From NCBI GenBank assembly GCA_020736575.1, contig JAGPYM010000007.1, positions 1,488,001 to 1,552,000 of the forward strand: a stretch of 64,000 bases of DNA, read 5' to 3'. Under the pieces are notes generated by a model that was not told where the DNA came from, did no database searches, and was given only the letters and a program-made list of their open reading frames with translations. This document shows, piece by piece, positions 42,753 to 54,441 of this stretch (position 1 is its first letter; every line of letters starts with the position of its first letter). The stretch is from Thelonectria olida. Its lineage: Eukaryota; Ascomycota; Sordariomycetes; Hypocreales; Nectriaceae. The translations under genes and the position numbers were made by a program.

Positions 42753-44764
42753 TTACAGACACTGGGAGTAGTAGTCGTTCTGCTTGGTGCAAGTGAGGCC
42801 GGAGGCACACTCAGTGGCGCCAGTCCAGTTGGCGCCGCCGCACTGGTACCACTTGGCAACAGTGGAGGAGCTTCCGGTCTCGGAGGCGCTTCCGGTCTCG
42901 GTGGCATCCTCGTCGTCACAGTCCTCATCGTCAGCAGAAGTCTCGGCCGCCTGAGCAGCGGTCGTGGTCTCGGCAACGGCAGCGACGGTCGAAGTGGCAG
43001 CCTTGGAAGTCTCGGCCTCGGCGACAGCGCTGGTCTGAGCCTTGGAGCTCTGGGCAGCAGCAGCAGTGGTCTGAGCCTTGGAGCTCTGAGCAGCAGCAGC
43101 AGTGGTCTGAGCCTTGGAGCTCTGAGCAGCAGCAGTGGTTTGAGCCTTGGAGCTCTGGGCAGCGGCACTGGTCTGGGCCTTGGCGGAAGTGGCAGCAGCC
43201 TTGGTCGAAGTAGCAGCAGCCTTGGTGGTGGTCTTGGTAGCGGCAGCGGCAGAGCTGGCACTGGAGCTGGAGTCGTCGGAGGTTTCGGTGCCAGTGCTGT
43301 CGAAGGTGCTGCCGATGGGGCCGAACTTGATGTTGGAGAAGACGACGGAGGAGGTCGGGCTATCGGCTTCGACGTCGGAAGGAACACCAGAGTCGGTGGA
43401 ACAAGTTCCTCGCTTGGAGCCAGCAGCGGTCGAGTCGACGGGGTAGGTAGAGTCGAGCCAGAGCATGTTGGAGTGGTGCTACACGGTGTTAGTCGTCTAT
43501 ACATCACGGGGAAATGGGCGTTAGACTTACGTCGTCCCACAGGCTCATGACAAGGACCATGGGGGCGGCGAGGGCATCGCTCATTCCAGAGAAGCCACCC
43601 TTCACGGAGAAATCATCGTCATCGCCAAAGGCAGTCTTCTGGGCGGTGCAGAACTCCTCGTTGATAGAGTTACCGGAGGTGCCGGAAACCTTGGTCTCAG
43701 AGTTGGCGACAACCTTGTCGTTCTGGACGTAGAAGCGCTTGATGGAGGAGAGAGCGCCGTCAGTGCCCTTGATGAACTGAGTGACAACAGTCATCTTCTG
43801 GGTGGTGTCGACGGTGAAGTCAGATCCGGGTCCGTAGAAGGTCTCGTTGCCCTGGCGGTAAGAGTTGTAGTCGCAGCCGTCGGGGTCGCAGGTGCCGGCG
43901 TAGCGGGAGTCAGAGTAGGTTCCGCCGCACTTGTCGGCGTCGCAAGAGTGTTGGGTGAGGGTGGTGCAAGGGTGAGCCGTGAAGGCAGTGGAGATGTCGT
44001 TGGCCTCCCAGATATCCATCTCAGGGCAGCAAGTACCGAGACTGCCGACGCCCGAGTTGGCATCGTTGCTCGAGGGCTCCCAGTCTTCGACGTTACCCTG
44101 ATAGGGGTTAGTTATTTCATGAGGAAAAGGAGACTGTTGATCTCACCACTCCGTTGATGAACTTGACATCGCGGGCGCATTGAGCATCGCAATATCCAGT
44201 ACCATACTTGGCACCAGCTTTGTTTCCATCGTATCGGGCCATGCCACCATCCTCATCCATGGAAACGAAGTACAGGGCTCCGTTGAGACCGCAACTAATA
44301 TCCGACACATCGACATCGAAAGTGAATTCGTTGCCCAGGAGGGTGAACATCTGGTATGTCGAATCGTCCTCCATGAGATACAAGCGGCTGCCAATGTTTG
44401 TGGAATAAGGACCCTTAGTAACGAAGCCAACACTCAGTTGGTTTCCGCTGGTCGTAACACCGTAGGTGCCCGCGTAGTCTGCACCATCAACGCAGCACTT
44501 CTCGGCACAAGTCTCTCCATCAGTGCAGATGGAGGTGTCCCATTCGTTTCCAGTGTAGCAGTTGGTGCTACCATCCACGGTGTGAGTCCATCGCCAGTTG
44601 GCGTCAACGACAACTGAGCCAGACACCTCGGTGCAGCCGCTTGCAGTGCACTCTGACCAGGTGAGGGCCGGGTGGGTTTCCGTCGTCGAGCTGCAGGCCT
44701 GCTGAGCGCGGGCAACGGCGATCAACGCCGAGCCAAAGGAGAGAGAAGCAGCGAGATGCATCAT
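42753..44764 (-). CDS. GH7 cellobiohydrolase with CBM1
   Basis: Secreted reducing-end cellobiohydrolase (CBHI type) that degrades crystalline cellulose. Exons are 44764-44147, 44097-43531 and 43478-42753, with introns of 49 and 52 bp. The product is 636 aa. A signal peptide ([20 protein letters not shown]) is followed by QQACS. The active site is [10 protein letters not shown] with Glu232, Asp234 and Glu237. Paired cysteines of the family are present ([18 protein letters not shown]). The core ends near [16 protein letters not shown] very long linker of about 130 residues follows, with AQSSKAQT repeats and an acidic patch ([11 protein letters not shown]) that has a lone Cys. The C-terminal CBM1 begins KWYQCGG and ends YYSQCL. 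The start is the first of two tandem ATG codons, which gives the best signal peptide. An in-frame upstream extension is ignored. Confidence 0.95.
43030..43175 (-). repeat. tandem coding repeat in the GH7 linker
   Basis: Four near-identical units of about 33 to 36 bp each encode the core AQSSKAQT with two to four alanines between units. Units differ by whole Ala codons, as expected from slippage. The repeat also opens long frames on the other strand and in another frame, which are artefacts. Confidence 0.8.
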
Positions 44765-44904
44765 GATGACCGTTGAAGTTCGTACGAAAAGAAAGTGTAA
44801 AGGACAGTAAAGAAGAGAAACAAGCCACAGGCTGTGTGTGTGAATCAAAAAAGAACGTGTTGAGTAGCTTCCAGAACTGCTGTCTCAGAGATAGCCATGA
44901 TGGA

Positions 44905-44914
44905 CATATATATA
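44905..44914 (-). promoter_or_regulatory. TATA box of the cellobiohydrolase gene
   Basis: A TATATATATG stretch on the minus strand lies about 140 bp upstream of the ATG at 44764. This is a plausible core promoter for a strongly regulated gene. Confidence 0.55.
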
Positions 44915-47528
44915 CTCCCTCTAATTCAATACTGCCGGGGCCTATTCCAGACCCATACGTGCGTTTAGGTTCCTCCATGGCGAAAAAGGGTTACGGAGCC
45001 CGATGATGCTGTTACAGCTTTGTCCCAGCAAGCCCGGCAACATCGCCTCGCCGGATCTCGCTAAGGCAGTGGAAATGAATTTGGCGGATGCTTAATCGCT
45101 CCCGAGAGGTGGAAAGGCCTACGATGGTCTTAGAAGTGGCGTGGCATATGGGCGGTCGGTGGTGATGATGGCGAGATTTCGCGGCTCAGGTAGAGGCTGA
45201 ATAGGGAGGACGAAGGCTTCCAGATTCATCCGCCACTCACCCTTGGTCGTCACTGACAGCCCTACATCAGGTTGGACACGCGGATCTGAGACAGTTGAGA
45301 GTGGAACTGAGTGCAACTGTGGCTAGATGGCAGGGGGGAAGTCATCCGTTCCTGAGCCTGTCAATCGGGACCGACATGGGTGGCAGCTCGCTAGGCATGC
45401 CCATTGGAGGCATTATTGAGCCGCACCTGAAGATGGTCTGGTGTCCTGCTTGACCGTTGAACTGGCCGTGCACCGAACATCTCATGTTAGTGCCCATCAG
45501 TCTGTGCGTTTGGAGCTTCCTGGTCTCTGATCACCGTGATCACGTCTCGCTGCTTTAGTGATCAGCCGTCTTTCGATCCTAGTTAAATTGCAGGGGCACA
45601 GCAGCTTCACCCCGCAATCTGGATGAGACTCTTCTGCATTGGTGAGAGGGAGTTTCTCATGCCATCTCCACAACAGACGGGAGTCGCGGGCCGTATGGGC
45701 GGGAGGAATGCAGTTTGCCTGAGCTCAGTGGCTAGGAACCACTACCTCGGAGTGATTCTAGAGTTCTAAGGAGACTGAATGCACACTCCGCTTCAAAGAT
45801 GGTCAAGAAAATAAACTTGACTTAGGTAGGCAGGTACCTGAGCAAGGGATCAATTAATTAAATTTTCTCGGAAATCGGTGAATTAAGATGACAGTTAAAT
45901 GAGATACGGCTGTTGAGGGGCGTGAAAGGAACTGTATATTAAAACAGAATGCAGATGAAAATCTAAAAAAGGAAGGAAATTACCAAATTGACCCAAGAAT
46001 CTAAATCATGAGAAGGGCTATGATTGAGCCCAATAAAGACGAGATCCAAGGAATGCTTTGTTCGAAAGATGAGAACCGACGTAGATGAGAGGCTAGATGG
46101 GAGGCAAGAAAAGTCTGGTTGTAAGTATCCGTCCGGTCGGATGATGAACTGGCTATACAGAGAAAAGCTTGAAAGGGTATCGCTTTCCTACCCTATCACA
46201 GTGCTCATTTACTATTCTTCGGACATCTTTAAGGTAAAATTCTGGCTTCTCTCCTCACTTGTGTTCTCTAGGGTACCTTAGTAGTGATGGAGCTCGGCGC
46301 CACTTTTTGTATAAGTAGGTATGGTGAAATGTGTCACACAATGGCTCGACGAGATCGAATGGCTCTCCCTTCTCGGATCTCAGTGCTGAGGTTCTTTATG
46401 CTCATCCTAAGCCCCCTCATTCTTTTCATCATTGAGTGGCTTGAAACCTGTCGCTTCTCAAATTTTGACTGCTGCATGTAAGTATTCTCGAACTGCACAG
46501 TCGAGAAGTGCTCACATGCTGCCACGATAGGTAATCGCGGCTGTGAGCGATGCCTGTCCATGCACTGTACTAAGGTAGGTACTGTACAATCCATTGACAT
46601 CAAATCAGTTCGACAGCCCATCACATTTTGCAAAATATCATATTCAAATTGTGACCGTCCTAATTTTCGTGATGAAAGGAGCTCAAGTTGTGCGAGGCAC
46701 CTATGTGCTGTCCAGAGGGGAAATGTTCCCGAGCTATTGCCTTTGTGAAAGACGGCTGAATTCATCTCTCAATCTTGCCCATGAACGCATAGGGAATATG
46801 GTAGCTGCCTAATAACTCCCGCTGGAGTCTTTTTCTGCGTTAGATGCGCTTTGTGCCACATAGCTCCTCGCCATGGGTTTGGGGTGTTGATGGAAAACTT
46901 TGCCGACCAGATTCGACCTCAGAGAACAGTCAGATCTTACCTTAATTCCAATGGACAAGATTTCCAGAGATGTATGCGAAAAAATTGCGATGGATGCTCC
47001 AGAGTCTAGCACAGGCATTGCTGAGATTCCCAGGCTTTAGTCACTGCATGCAGAGAGATATGCTGCCCCAAGTCCTGCAGTGTGACTTGGCGAAGGCGTA
47101 CTGGAAGTGATTACAGCTGGCAACGCAGATCAGCCTTAAGAGGTAGATATAGCAGGAGGCAGTGCAAGCCACTGCCAACCACTGGCAAATCACAAGCAGA
47201 GAATGCCTTTGCGTCGCATTTTAGGGCATTATTTTGTGCAACCTCTCCTGCCGGACCATTTTGTCCTCAAAATCTGCCTGTGCCCTTGAGCTCTATTCAT
47301 AAAGTCATGCTTTTGCCGATTCTCGTTGAGTTATTGCTTCCGAGTTTTCACCATTCTTTTGGTTGATAAGCCAGCATGTCGGAAAACGAGAGGGAGGTCT
47401 AATCTCATAGGGCACAGTCCGACACGGGTTCGTTATCGCCAGAGAATTCCACCTCGCCGTCCTTACCGCCTCCATATCCCGAGACCCAGACACCTTCAGA
47501 GACTAGTCTATTTCTACAGAAGCAAGAT
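44915..47528. other. long intergenic region
   Basis: About 2.6 kb. The part next to the cellobiohydrolase should hold its regulatory region. I could not assign carbon-repressor or XlnR sites with confidence. Short frames at 46024-46481 (plus) and 46765-46334 (minus) do not match families. Confidence 0.45.
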
Positions 47529-49663
47529 ATGGAGGCACTAGGGCAGCCTCCTATTTTGGAAGCCATTAAAATCGATGCCTCTGTCGAGAAGAAGCCTGAC
47601 TCCCATTTCAAGCTGGTGCGGACAGCATGGAATCTTCACGATTGCCTCAAAACGTACCAAAACGAGCAACAAAAGGAAGCTGCCAGCAGCAGGCGACTAT
47701 CAGCGCTACAGGACTTTGCCCTCTTTCACCTACTTGCAGTATTAGTAACTGTGTCACTTATGATTCTCTATGTCAAACAGCTGCGATGGACGCCTTCTGC
47801 CGAGCAGCTTAGTGCTCTCCAATTTGCAGCCAAAGCACACGAGTCACTGATTATTATCTCATTAACGGATATCCTTTTTCATCGGTCTCGTCGAAAAGGA
47901 TGGTATCCCGCTCGGGTTCCTCTCATCCGTATTTCACCTGGCTACACCGATTCAATATCTAATAAGCTGGGAGTTCTGGGGCACAGTGCTCAACCCGACC
48001 ACCACGCGACGGAGATTTCACGCAATTACAGCTGGGGGAATCATACTTCTTGCCATGATCGGCATTGGAGCTGGTCCCTTTTCCGCCATCGCGATGATTC
48101 CTCGACTGACGTGGTGGGAGGTAGCTGCTGATACTATTCCACACTATGAAAGCATCTACTATATCTCAGAGCAACGTTACCAGACGGAGCTTGATCCGGA
48201 CTCTGGGTACCGAGCCGCAAAGAAGTTCTGTAAAGATCAAGAGAGCCCTGAAGATTGCGAGAATGACGTGTTCGACAGCTTGTTCGACGACATGAAAGCT
48301 GTGCTCTTCAATCCGCCGAGAATACCACGGACCAAAAACATTTTATTCACAAGCTACGGAAATGCATCTCAGCATCGTCCAATTACACTGTCTGTATCAG
48401 ACAGCGACTATGCCTTAGCTACTGGCCCGCTGGCATTCGTTGCGGAGGCACTCTACCGAGATGCCACTTACAGCGACAGTAACGGTGGACTCATGGTGCA
48501 GAGTATGCCCCGGCGTTCCTCTCAGAGGAGGCCCACGACGAAATGGGAGCAACCAGCTGTCACTGCAATGTGCGCCAACACGATCAGTCCAATCAACTTG
48601 ACGGCACCCACCGTATCCTTTCGTTTCGACAACGACGGAGGGGAAGGAACCTTCAATGTGACTCTCGACATGAAAGGTGATCTTCGTTCACTCCGTGAAC
48701 TCTACAAAGAATACAAGATAGGTTACGAGTTCGCGCCTATCTTCCTGGACCTCCAAAAAATGTCCCAATGCCGACCAGTGCCTCTATCATCTTCCCAGAG
48801 AACACAACAGCAAACTACGATCTTGGAGGGTCAAGGAATAGGACTCATATTCAGCTTTGTCTCGTCCGAGGCCGGTGGATTAGCGCCGACACCTGGGTGA
48901 CGCCGCAAGTCTCGTCCATTGTGCAACCCGATTTTGGGGTTCCCAATCAAGATATCCTGAAGAAGCTATATCAGACCTCAACAGCCGAGAACACAATCAA
49001 GATGACCAGGGAGTGGCTGACGGGTAGCCCAGAAACTTACTCTTCTACTTCCGAAGAGCTGTCGGTCTACGGCGACTCTTTGCTAACTGTTCTAAAACGA
49101 TCCCCGACCACGTTGGAACTTGCCTACCACTCGTTCTCGCTCTCCATCTGACAGACACGCTCTCCAACCAGGTGCGATTACGCGAATACGACGATTCACT
49201 GTCTTTAGACGGACCTCCAGACGGTGATGACATAGTCACCGAAGGGATTTACTATCGCCGTCATTATGCCTACAGCCCTCGCGACAGTACTAGTATACCA
49301 GTGGCCTTTGGAGTGCTGCTTTTCCACGTTTGGTTAGTTGTGCTCCATGGCGTATATACGGTCCTTTCTCCAGACACTTGGCGCAGTTCTGCGTGGGGAA
49401 GTATTGGGCAGCTGGTGACTCTTGCGTTGCGATCGCGGGCACCTGATGGACTACAAAACGTCGGTGGTGGAGTTTCCAGCTTTGAGGTATGGAAGGCCAT
49501 GGTGAGTGTAAGAGAAATCACCGATGAAAAACGGTTGGAAATGGTGGTGGATGCTCCTGATGACGAGAAAACAAGGATGATGGAAGATGTTGAGGGTGCT
49601 GTTGAGGACAATGGCAAAGAGGCTTCCATGAGACGAGTGCAGGCCGGGGTGAAGTATAGCTGA
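47529..49663 (+). pseudogene. frameshifted member of the large multi-pass membrane protein family
   Basis: Same family as the intact gene at 6762-9341. The first frame (47529-47890) has ALQDFALFHLLAVLVTVSLM and AHESLIIISLTDILFHR. The second (47890-48750) has LVEKDGIPLGFLSSVFHL, WEFWGTVLN and IILLAMIGIGAGPFSAIAMI. The third (48750-49110) has NTTANYDLGG and IQLCLVRGRWISADTWVTPQ. The fourth (49110-49663) has LPLVLALHLTDTLSNQVRL and a last span VAFGVLLFHVWLVVLHGVY, then WGSIGQLVTLALRSRAPDG. The first break lacks four to five residues relative to the intact copy, so it looks like a small deletion. The second lies near an A6 run. Introns do not fit. Start codon uncertain: a Pro/Ser-rich frame extends upstream. 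Confidence 0.7.
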
Positions 49664-50509
49664 TTTGCCAAAGTATATAGCAAAACTTGATAGGATTCCC
49701 TGTATGTAGAATGGACTCCTCGACTGATTGCATTCACGATACCTTGCTCTTCCTAGAGAAGTTGTGCGCTCTTCGCACCAACTAGTGGGGTTTTCTGTCT
49801 CTTCATTGTCGCCTCTTCCGCCTAATCCCGTTCTCGAGATTGACTCTCGGCGCTGGCATCATGTGGGATCTTGAGTGGCCTAGAGCGTAATTCCCACTAA
49901 CTGGTTGACTTGTGCCGGCTGCCGCTGGCAGCAGTTGAGCGCCAGAATGTCAAGTGAGCAAACTTGTTCGACTCGATCACCTAATCGTAATGTACGGCGG
50001 ATCTATCCGCGGAGCTAGACTGCCTCGGTAGAATGAAGTCTAAAGAAGCATTTAACCTCACATATTGGACGATCAACTAGACTCAATGCGCTAAAGGAGG
50101 ACTGCTGGAGTCCGAAGCTGGTGTTCCACCAAGGTACGCAACAGGGAACTCCTACCGGCGAATTGGGGAGTGGGCTATCATCCATCGCCTGGCCATGAAG
50201 AGCGAATTGAGTACGGAATATAGCTAGCTTGCAATTTCGTCACGTATCTAACCTGTAAGATATGAAGCTGTTGGAACGCGATGAACATCAGGGACTCAGG
50301 GTGATCCAGATATCAAGTTTGAAAGGATTATGTATATATCTCACTGATGACTCTGAGATACTTGACTATGCTCCCATAACAATTTAAGAACGAATTCGAT
50401 AGAGAAAGTGTAGAAAATTTGGTGTCGTGCAGACGTCCCCTTGATCCTTGCCGTTCCTTTGCGGCCATCTCTCATGGGCTACGCAACCAATGCGTTCTTC
50501 CCTCGGTCA
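49664..50509. other. intergenic region
   Basis: Convergent 3' flanks of the membrane protein pseudogene and the CYSTM gene. No gene is seen. Confidence 0.45.
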
Positions 50510-50906
50510 TTAACAACAACAATCAAAACATTCGAGACAGCATTCGCAGGTCTCGCCACACAACCAACAACAGCACATGGCGGCAATACTGGGCGATGTT
50601 AGCTTCCTCGTAGACGGTTCAGGATTGGATACCTACCAGGTATAGAGACATCCGTGGCTCTTCTCTTCATGGGGAGGGGGCTGCTGCTGGTATTGCATCT
50701 ACGTACAACCAGTCAGCATACACAATATAATGATGAACAGCCCAGGTCTCATAACACTTACCTGCTGGGGAGGATAACCCTGGGGAGGCGGGTATCCACC
50801 TTCAGGGTACCTGAGAGCATGGTTAGCAGACTGTCATGCTCGAATGGCGCAATGAGACTTACCCTTGGGGAGGAGGGGGACCGTATTGACCGTACTGTTG
50901 AGACAT
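50510..50906 (-). CDS. CYSTM-domain small membrane protein (four exons)
   Basis: A 77-aa protein encoded by four tiny exons: 50906-50863, 50810-50762, 50698-50637 and 50588-50510. The introns are 52, 63 and 48 bp, all GTAAGT or GTAGGT to AG, and the exons sum to 234 nt in frame. The N-terminus is Tyr/Gln/Pro-rich (SQQYGQYGPPPPQG and YPPPQGYPPQQ). The C-terminus is the Cys-rich tail-anchor module: HGCLYTCIAAMCCCWLCGET, then CECCLECFDCCC. CYSTM proteins sit in the plasma membrane by this palmitoylatable tail and are linked to stress tolerance in plants and yeast. The start is the first ATG and the splice phases all agree. The gene is too fragmented for simple ORF calling. Confidence 0.85.
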
Positions 50907-53253
50907 TTTGCTAGGAGATTTCTCGGTATAACAACCAGGTGGAAAGTTTTGAGAATGAGGAAGTGATGAGAGCTGGCCGGCTATATACAGCCGACCTGTT
51001 TGCTCCCATTGATTAACAACGAGCAACAGGGGCGAATCGCCAAAGCGTTCGGCAACAGCCAAGTCTTGGCTTACGGGATCTCGGCATGTCGTGAAATACG
51101 GCCTGCTTCTTGGCCTGCTTGGCGGCTCGCTACACGGATATAAGGCGCGAGTGCTGCCCAAAGCTCCTGATTACGATACGGCAGCTCCGTGGCGATAGGG
51201 AGGCCTCGCCGTAGTTCTTCACGTTGTTCTTTAATTCGGCATATCGTGAATCCATTCCACTTGCGCCTTGTTCTATTACGCCATGTCCCTCTACAACGGT
51301 CGCGAGCTGGTCCAGCGGTTGTGAATGCCGCTTGCGTGTCAGAGTGGCGGAGCTGGCGGAGCAGATTGTGTTCCACCTCGGCACTTGCTTGGCAACAGCA
51401 CATTGCGGCACGGAGTCTTGGATCACCTGGTTTTGGTTGGTCACCTGGAGACACATGTGCAAGGTGAGCCTATCATTTGCAAACGGTTGAAACGCGGCAC
51501 TGGCAACGCGCATTACTTGCTGGGCCATATGGAGGAAAGGAAGAGCCTTCACTTCCATGCACTCCGCAGACAAGTGCTGTGCTGCTCTCCCAAGATATTG
51601 CCAAGTCTTACAGCTTGGACGAATGTGGACACAGATACGGCGTCGCCGGCTGCTGAATCCATGATCCGCGGTCAAAGAGCACAGAATTACTTGCTGGGCC
51701 TGAGGAAGCAGTGGATGATCTCCCTAAAATTCAAAGGGCCCTTGTTGCATTCTTCCTTCTATTATGACTGCCTCTATTCGATTCGTTTCGCTTGTTCCAT
51801 TCTCCAATTCCACATATTAATTCATGATGCCAAGAAAACATAATTGATAATAGAGAAGCCAGCCATCCTCAACTCTCGGCAGATTAAAAAAAAAAAGAGC
51901 AAGTCGGCATCCAAGCCCCGTGTAAGATGAAATATCAACAAGCGAGCCTTGGCAGTTTGGCGAATTGCATAATTGCCAACGCTCGTATTTCGGTCGGGCC
52001 GGTGATAAACTGACAATTGATGACAGAGAAAATTATACATATTGTGAGGGAGAACGAGCATTATTGGCAGTGACCTAGGTTTGAAGCCCGAGATGCCTCA
52101 GTTCAATAAGTTGGAGGATCTCCGCCTGGGCAATTCGTAGTGCAAGGCCACCATAACACGAACCACGATCCTCCACCTCAGAGCTCTCCCGCCTCGTGGA
52201 CATTCCATGAATTGATTCCACTCCTTCTGCATCCAGTCTTCGATTTTGCGCTCTTCCATCTTGTCATTGCCCACCAAGGAGCGCACCGCCCTAAACATTC
52301 CCAGTACCCCATTCCCTATTGCCCGAGTGTCACGAAGCCGTTGCTCTCGATTGGGCCTTCTGTAGTTCCTTGGCTGCAAGGAAGGAGGAAACCTTGGAGC
52401 CTTACTGCGAGCGGGCTGTCTAATCTCGTCTAGATTGTCGCCACTGACTCTACTTCGTAGATGCGGTATGAAACTGTTCGGTCGCGGCTTGATAAGCGTA
52501 GAAGGGCTGGTGAAGCATGGCGTCCTCGAAGTGTAACCAATGCTGAGGACGTTATCTGGCTCAACAGAATACCGAAGCCGCGAGCTTTGAGAGTAGCCTT
52601 CCTAAGAGTCGCATACTGGTTCTTGCATTGCAAGAGATTGAGGGATTCGAGCGAACTATTTCACAAATACTCCGTCATCGAAGATGGCCCAGGCGTGATA
52701 ACTTGCACACACGGTCATTATGCCTGGCCCAAAAGACTTTCCAGACTAGAGCTCGCGATATATTTCACCTCGGAGAAGACTCTCCTGGCACATTAGTTCG
52801 GGGATGTTTGCCTTGATTCCCGCCTCGCAGGAGGCATCATCCAACTAGACTCTTGTTGGTTCATTAGATCCCTAATTATATTACCCTAGGCTAGAATTAC
52901 AACCTACAGGCTCTTTCAGCACGCACTTATGATATAAGGAACCCTGTTCTCAAGCGATCCAACGAGCACCTCAAACAGTTATTCGCACTTATGGTAGACC
53001 AATGTTGATTTATAGAACACTTTGGTTCTAACTTCAGCAACCATGTTGGGATTATCTAATCGGAACGAAGCCTAGAAATGCGTTAGTTTAATATCATACC
53101 TACCTACCCAAGTGTGAGCAGTAGACCTCAGAGAAATCCCGTGTCATTCTTGAAAAGCGGTGGACATTAAGCCTGGCTGGGATCAGATAGTTGGACGTTT
53201 GTGAGGAATAAAAGACAAGGCCTAGCATCTGACATAACAAAAAGCGTAGAATA
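50907..53253. other. long region without a supported gene
   Basis: About 2.3 kb. Opposing frames of 172 to 181 codons overlap at 51130-51843, but neither shows a known domain. ATTACTTGCTGGGCC occurs twice (near 51511 and 51687). Other frames at 52098-52796 are short and unassigned. Part of it should be the CYSTM promoter. Confidence 0.4.
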
Positions 53254-54208
53254 ATGCAATTGTGGCAATTCATCTCGTTGCCCTTCCATCGAACATCCTT
53301 CTCAACTCAGTTTCGGACTTTTGCTACTTCGCAGCTCACTGCCTTCCACCCACAACGCGCCTCGGAATCCTGAAAGGAAACGGGATTGGCCCAGAGATTA
53401 TGAAAGCCACTCAGTATGTCCTCGAGGCAACGGGAATCCCGATTGGGTGGGAGCACATCAAGATTGCAGACGAAGCTATGGCCGAGCCTGGTCGTCCACT
53501 ACCACTCGATACAGTCCGCCGTCTCCGCGCTGTGGACAGAAGCATCAAAGCGCCACTCATTGTCAACAAGCTCCAAGGTCGCATCTGCTGCATCCAGGGA
53601 GACGGTGCGTTGGAAACCTATCCATCGCTCAACAATGCTATCAGACGTGAGTTAGGCGTCTTGTCAACCCACGGCGATCAAAGGCTTTTCGCGCGTCTCT
53701 GATCGTCACGAAAGTCTCGATATCTCCATAATGAGAGAGATGCCTTCAAGAAATTAGCAAGGAGTACCTGGATATCCAAGCAGACGACATAATGATTGAC
53801 GCTGCTTGCTATACCATTGTGCGAAATTCTAGGCGATTCGATGTCATTGTCACCTCAAATCAGTATGGTGATATCTTCTCTGACTTGGCCGCTGGGTTGG
53901 CGGGATCTTTGGGGTTGGCGCCAGGAATGAATATTGGTGATATGGTTGAAGTATTCGAAGCGTGTCATGGAACTGCGTCCAACATTGCCTGAAAGTGCAT
54001 CGCGGAAACCCTCGCTCTTATATTGAGTGGCTCATACCTGCTTGAGGACTCTGGGCATTACAAGGAGGCAGAAGCCATTCAAAGAGCGATCAGAATAGTC
54101 ATAGAGGGAGGGGAAAACCTCACGCCGGATTTGGAGGGCTCTGGGACAACTGAGCGTTTGACCAGGGCAGTCGTAGTAGAGGTAAGCCGGCTCCTGACCA
54201 TGAAGTAA
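53254..54208 (+). pseudogene. isocitrate/isopropylmalate dehydrogenase family, mitochondrial, broken
   Basis: The ATG at 53254 opens a likely mitochondrial presequence (MQLWQFISLPFHRTSFSTQF with RTFATSQL). After a frame change near 53350 the enzyme begins: TRLGILKGNGIGPEIMKATQ, LIVNKLQGRICC and LETYPSLNNAIRRELG. About 80 residues of the middle are missing, replaced by 100 bp with stops. The C-terminal half resumes with DAACYTIVRN, FDVIVTSNQYGDIFSDLAAG, LAGSLGLAPG and FEACHGTASNIA. A TGA then replaces the Gly codon expected after NIA. LALILSG and the last helix follow. The family decarboxylates isocitrate, isopropylmalate or tartrate. It cannot be active as read. Confidence 0.78.
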
Positions 54209-54441
54209 TGAAGGGTTGGAAGTGTTCTGGGTAATAAGATCACGGCACAGACACATAGATTCAGTAGCTTCATAATGTAAAAGGATCACTGCTTGACGAC
54301 AGCGTAGAAGAGATGACTGATCCCATCGAGCAAATTTAAGTAAGAGCCGACAATACCTTGAGGTTTCTATTCAGAAGCGATATAAAAGCAAGACAAATCA
54401 CTTGAGAGATATGCCTGACCCTATGTCCGTGTCCCGACACT

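Noticed and set aside
42704..43550. Long open frames on both strands over the GH7 linker (Pro/Leu/Arg-rich or Gly/Ser-rich)
   Set aside because: They are shadows of the repetitive, GC-biased linker codons. The GH7 frame has splice sites, signal peptide and CBM1.
44764..44848. Upstream in-frame extension of the cellobiohydrolase
   Set aside because: The extension would bury the signal peptide. The tandem ATG at 44764 gives a normal secreted GH7 start and lies properly below the TATA box.
44770..45400. CreA/XlnR sites upstream of the cellobiohydrolase
   Set aside because: Short matches (for example CCGGGG near 44936) occur, but at a frequency expected by chance, and they are not paired in a convincing way.
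51130..51843. Two opposing frames of about 170 to 180 codons
   Set aside because: Neither shows a domain, signal peptide or splice sites, and they overlap fully. They were not called as genes.
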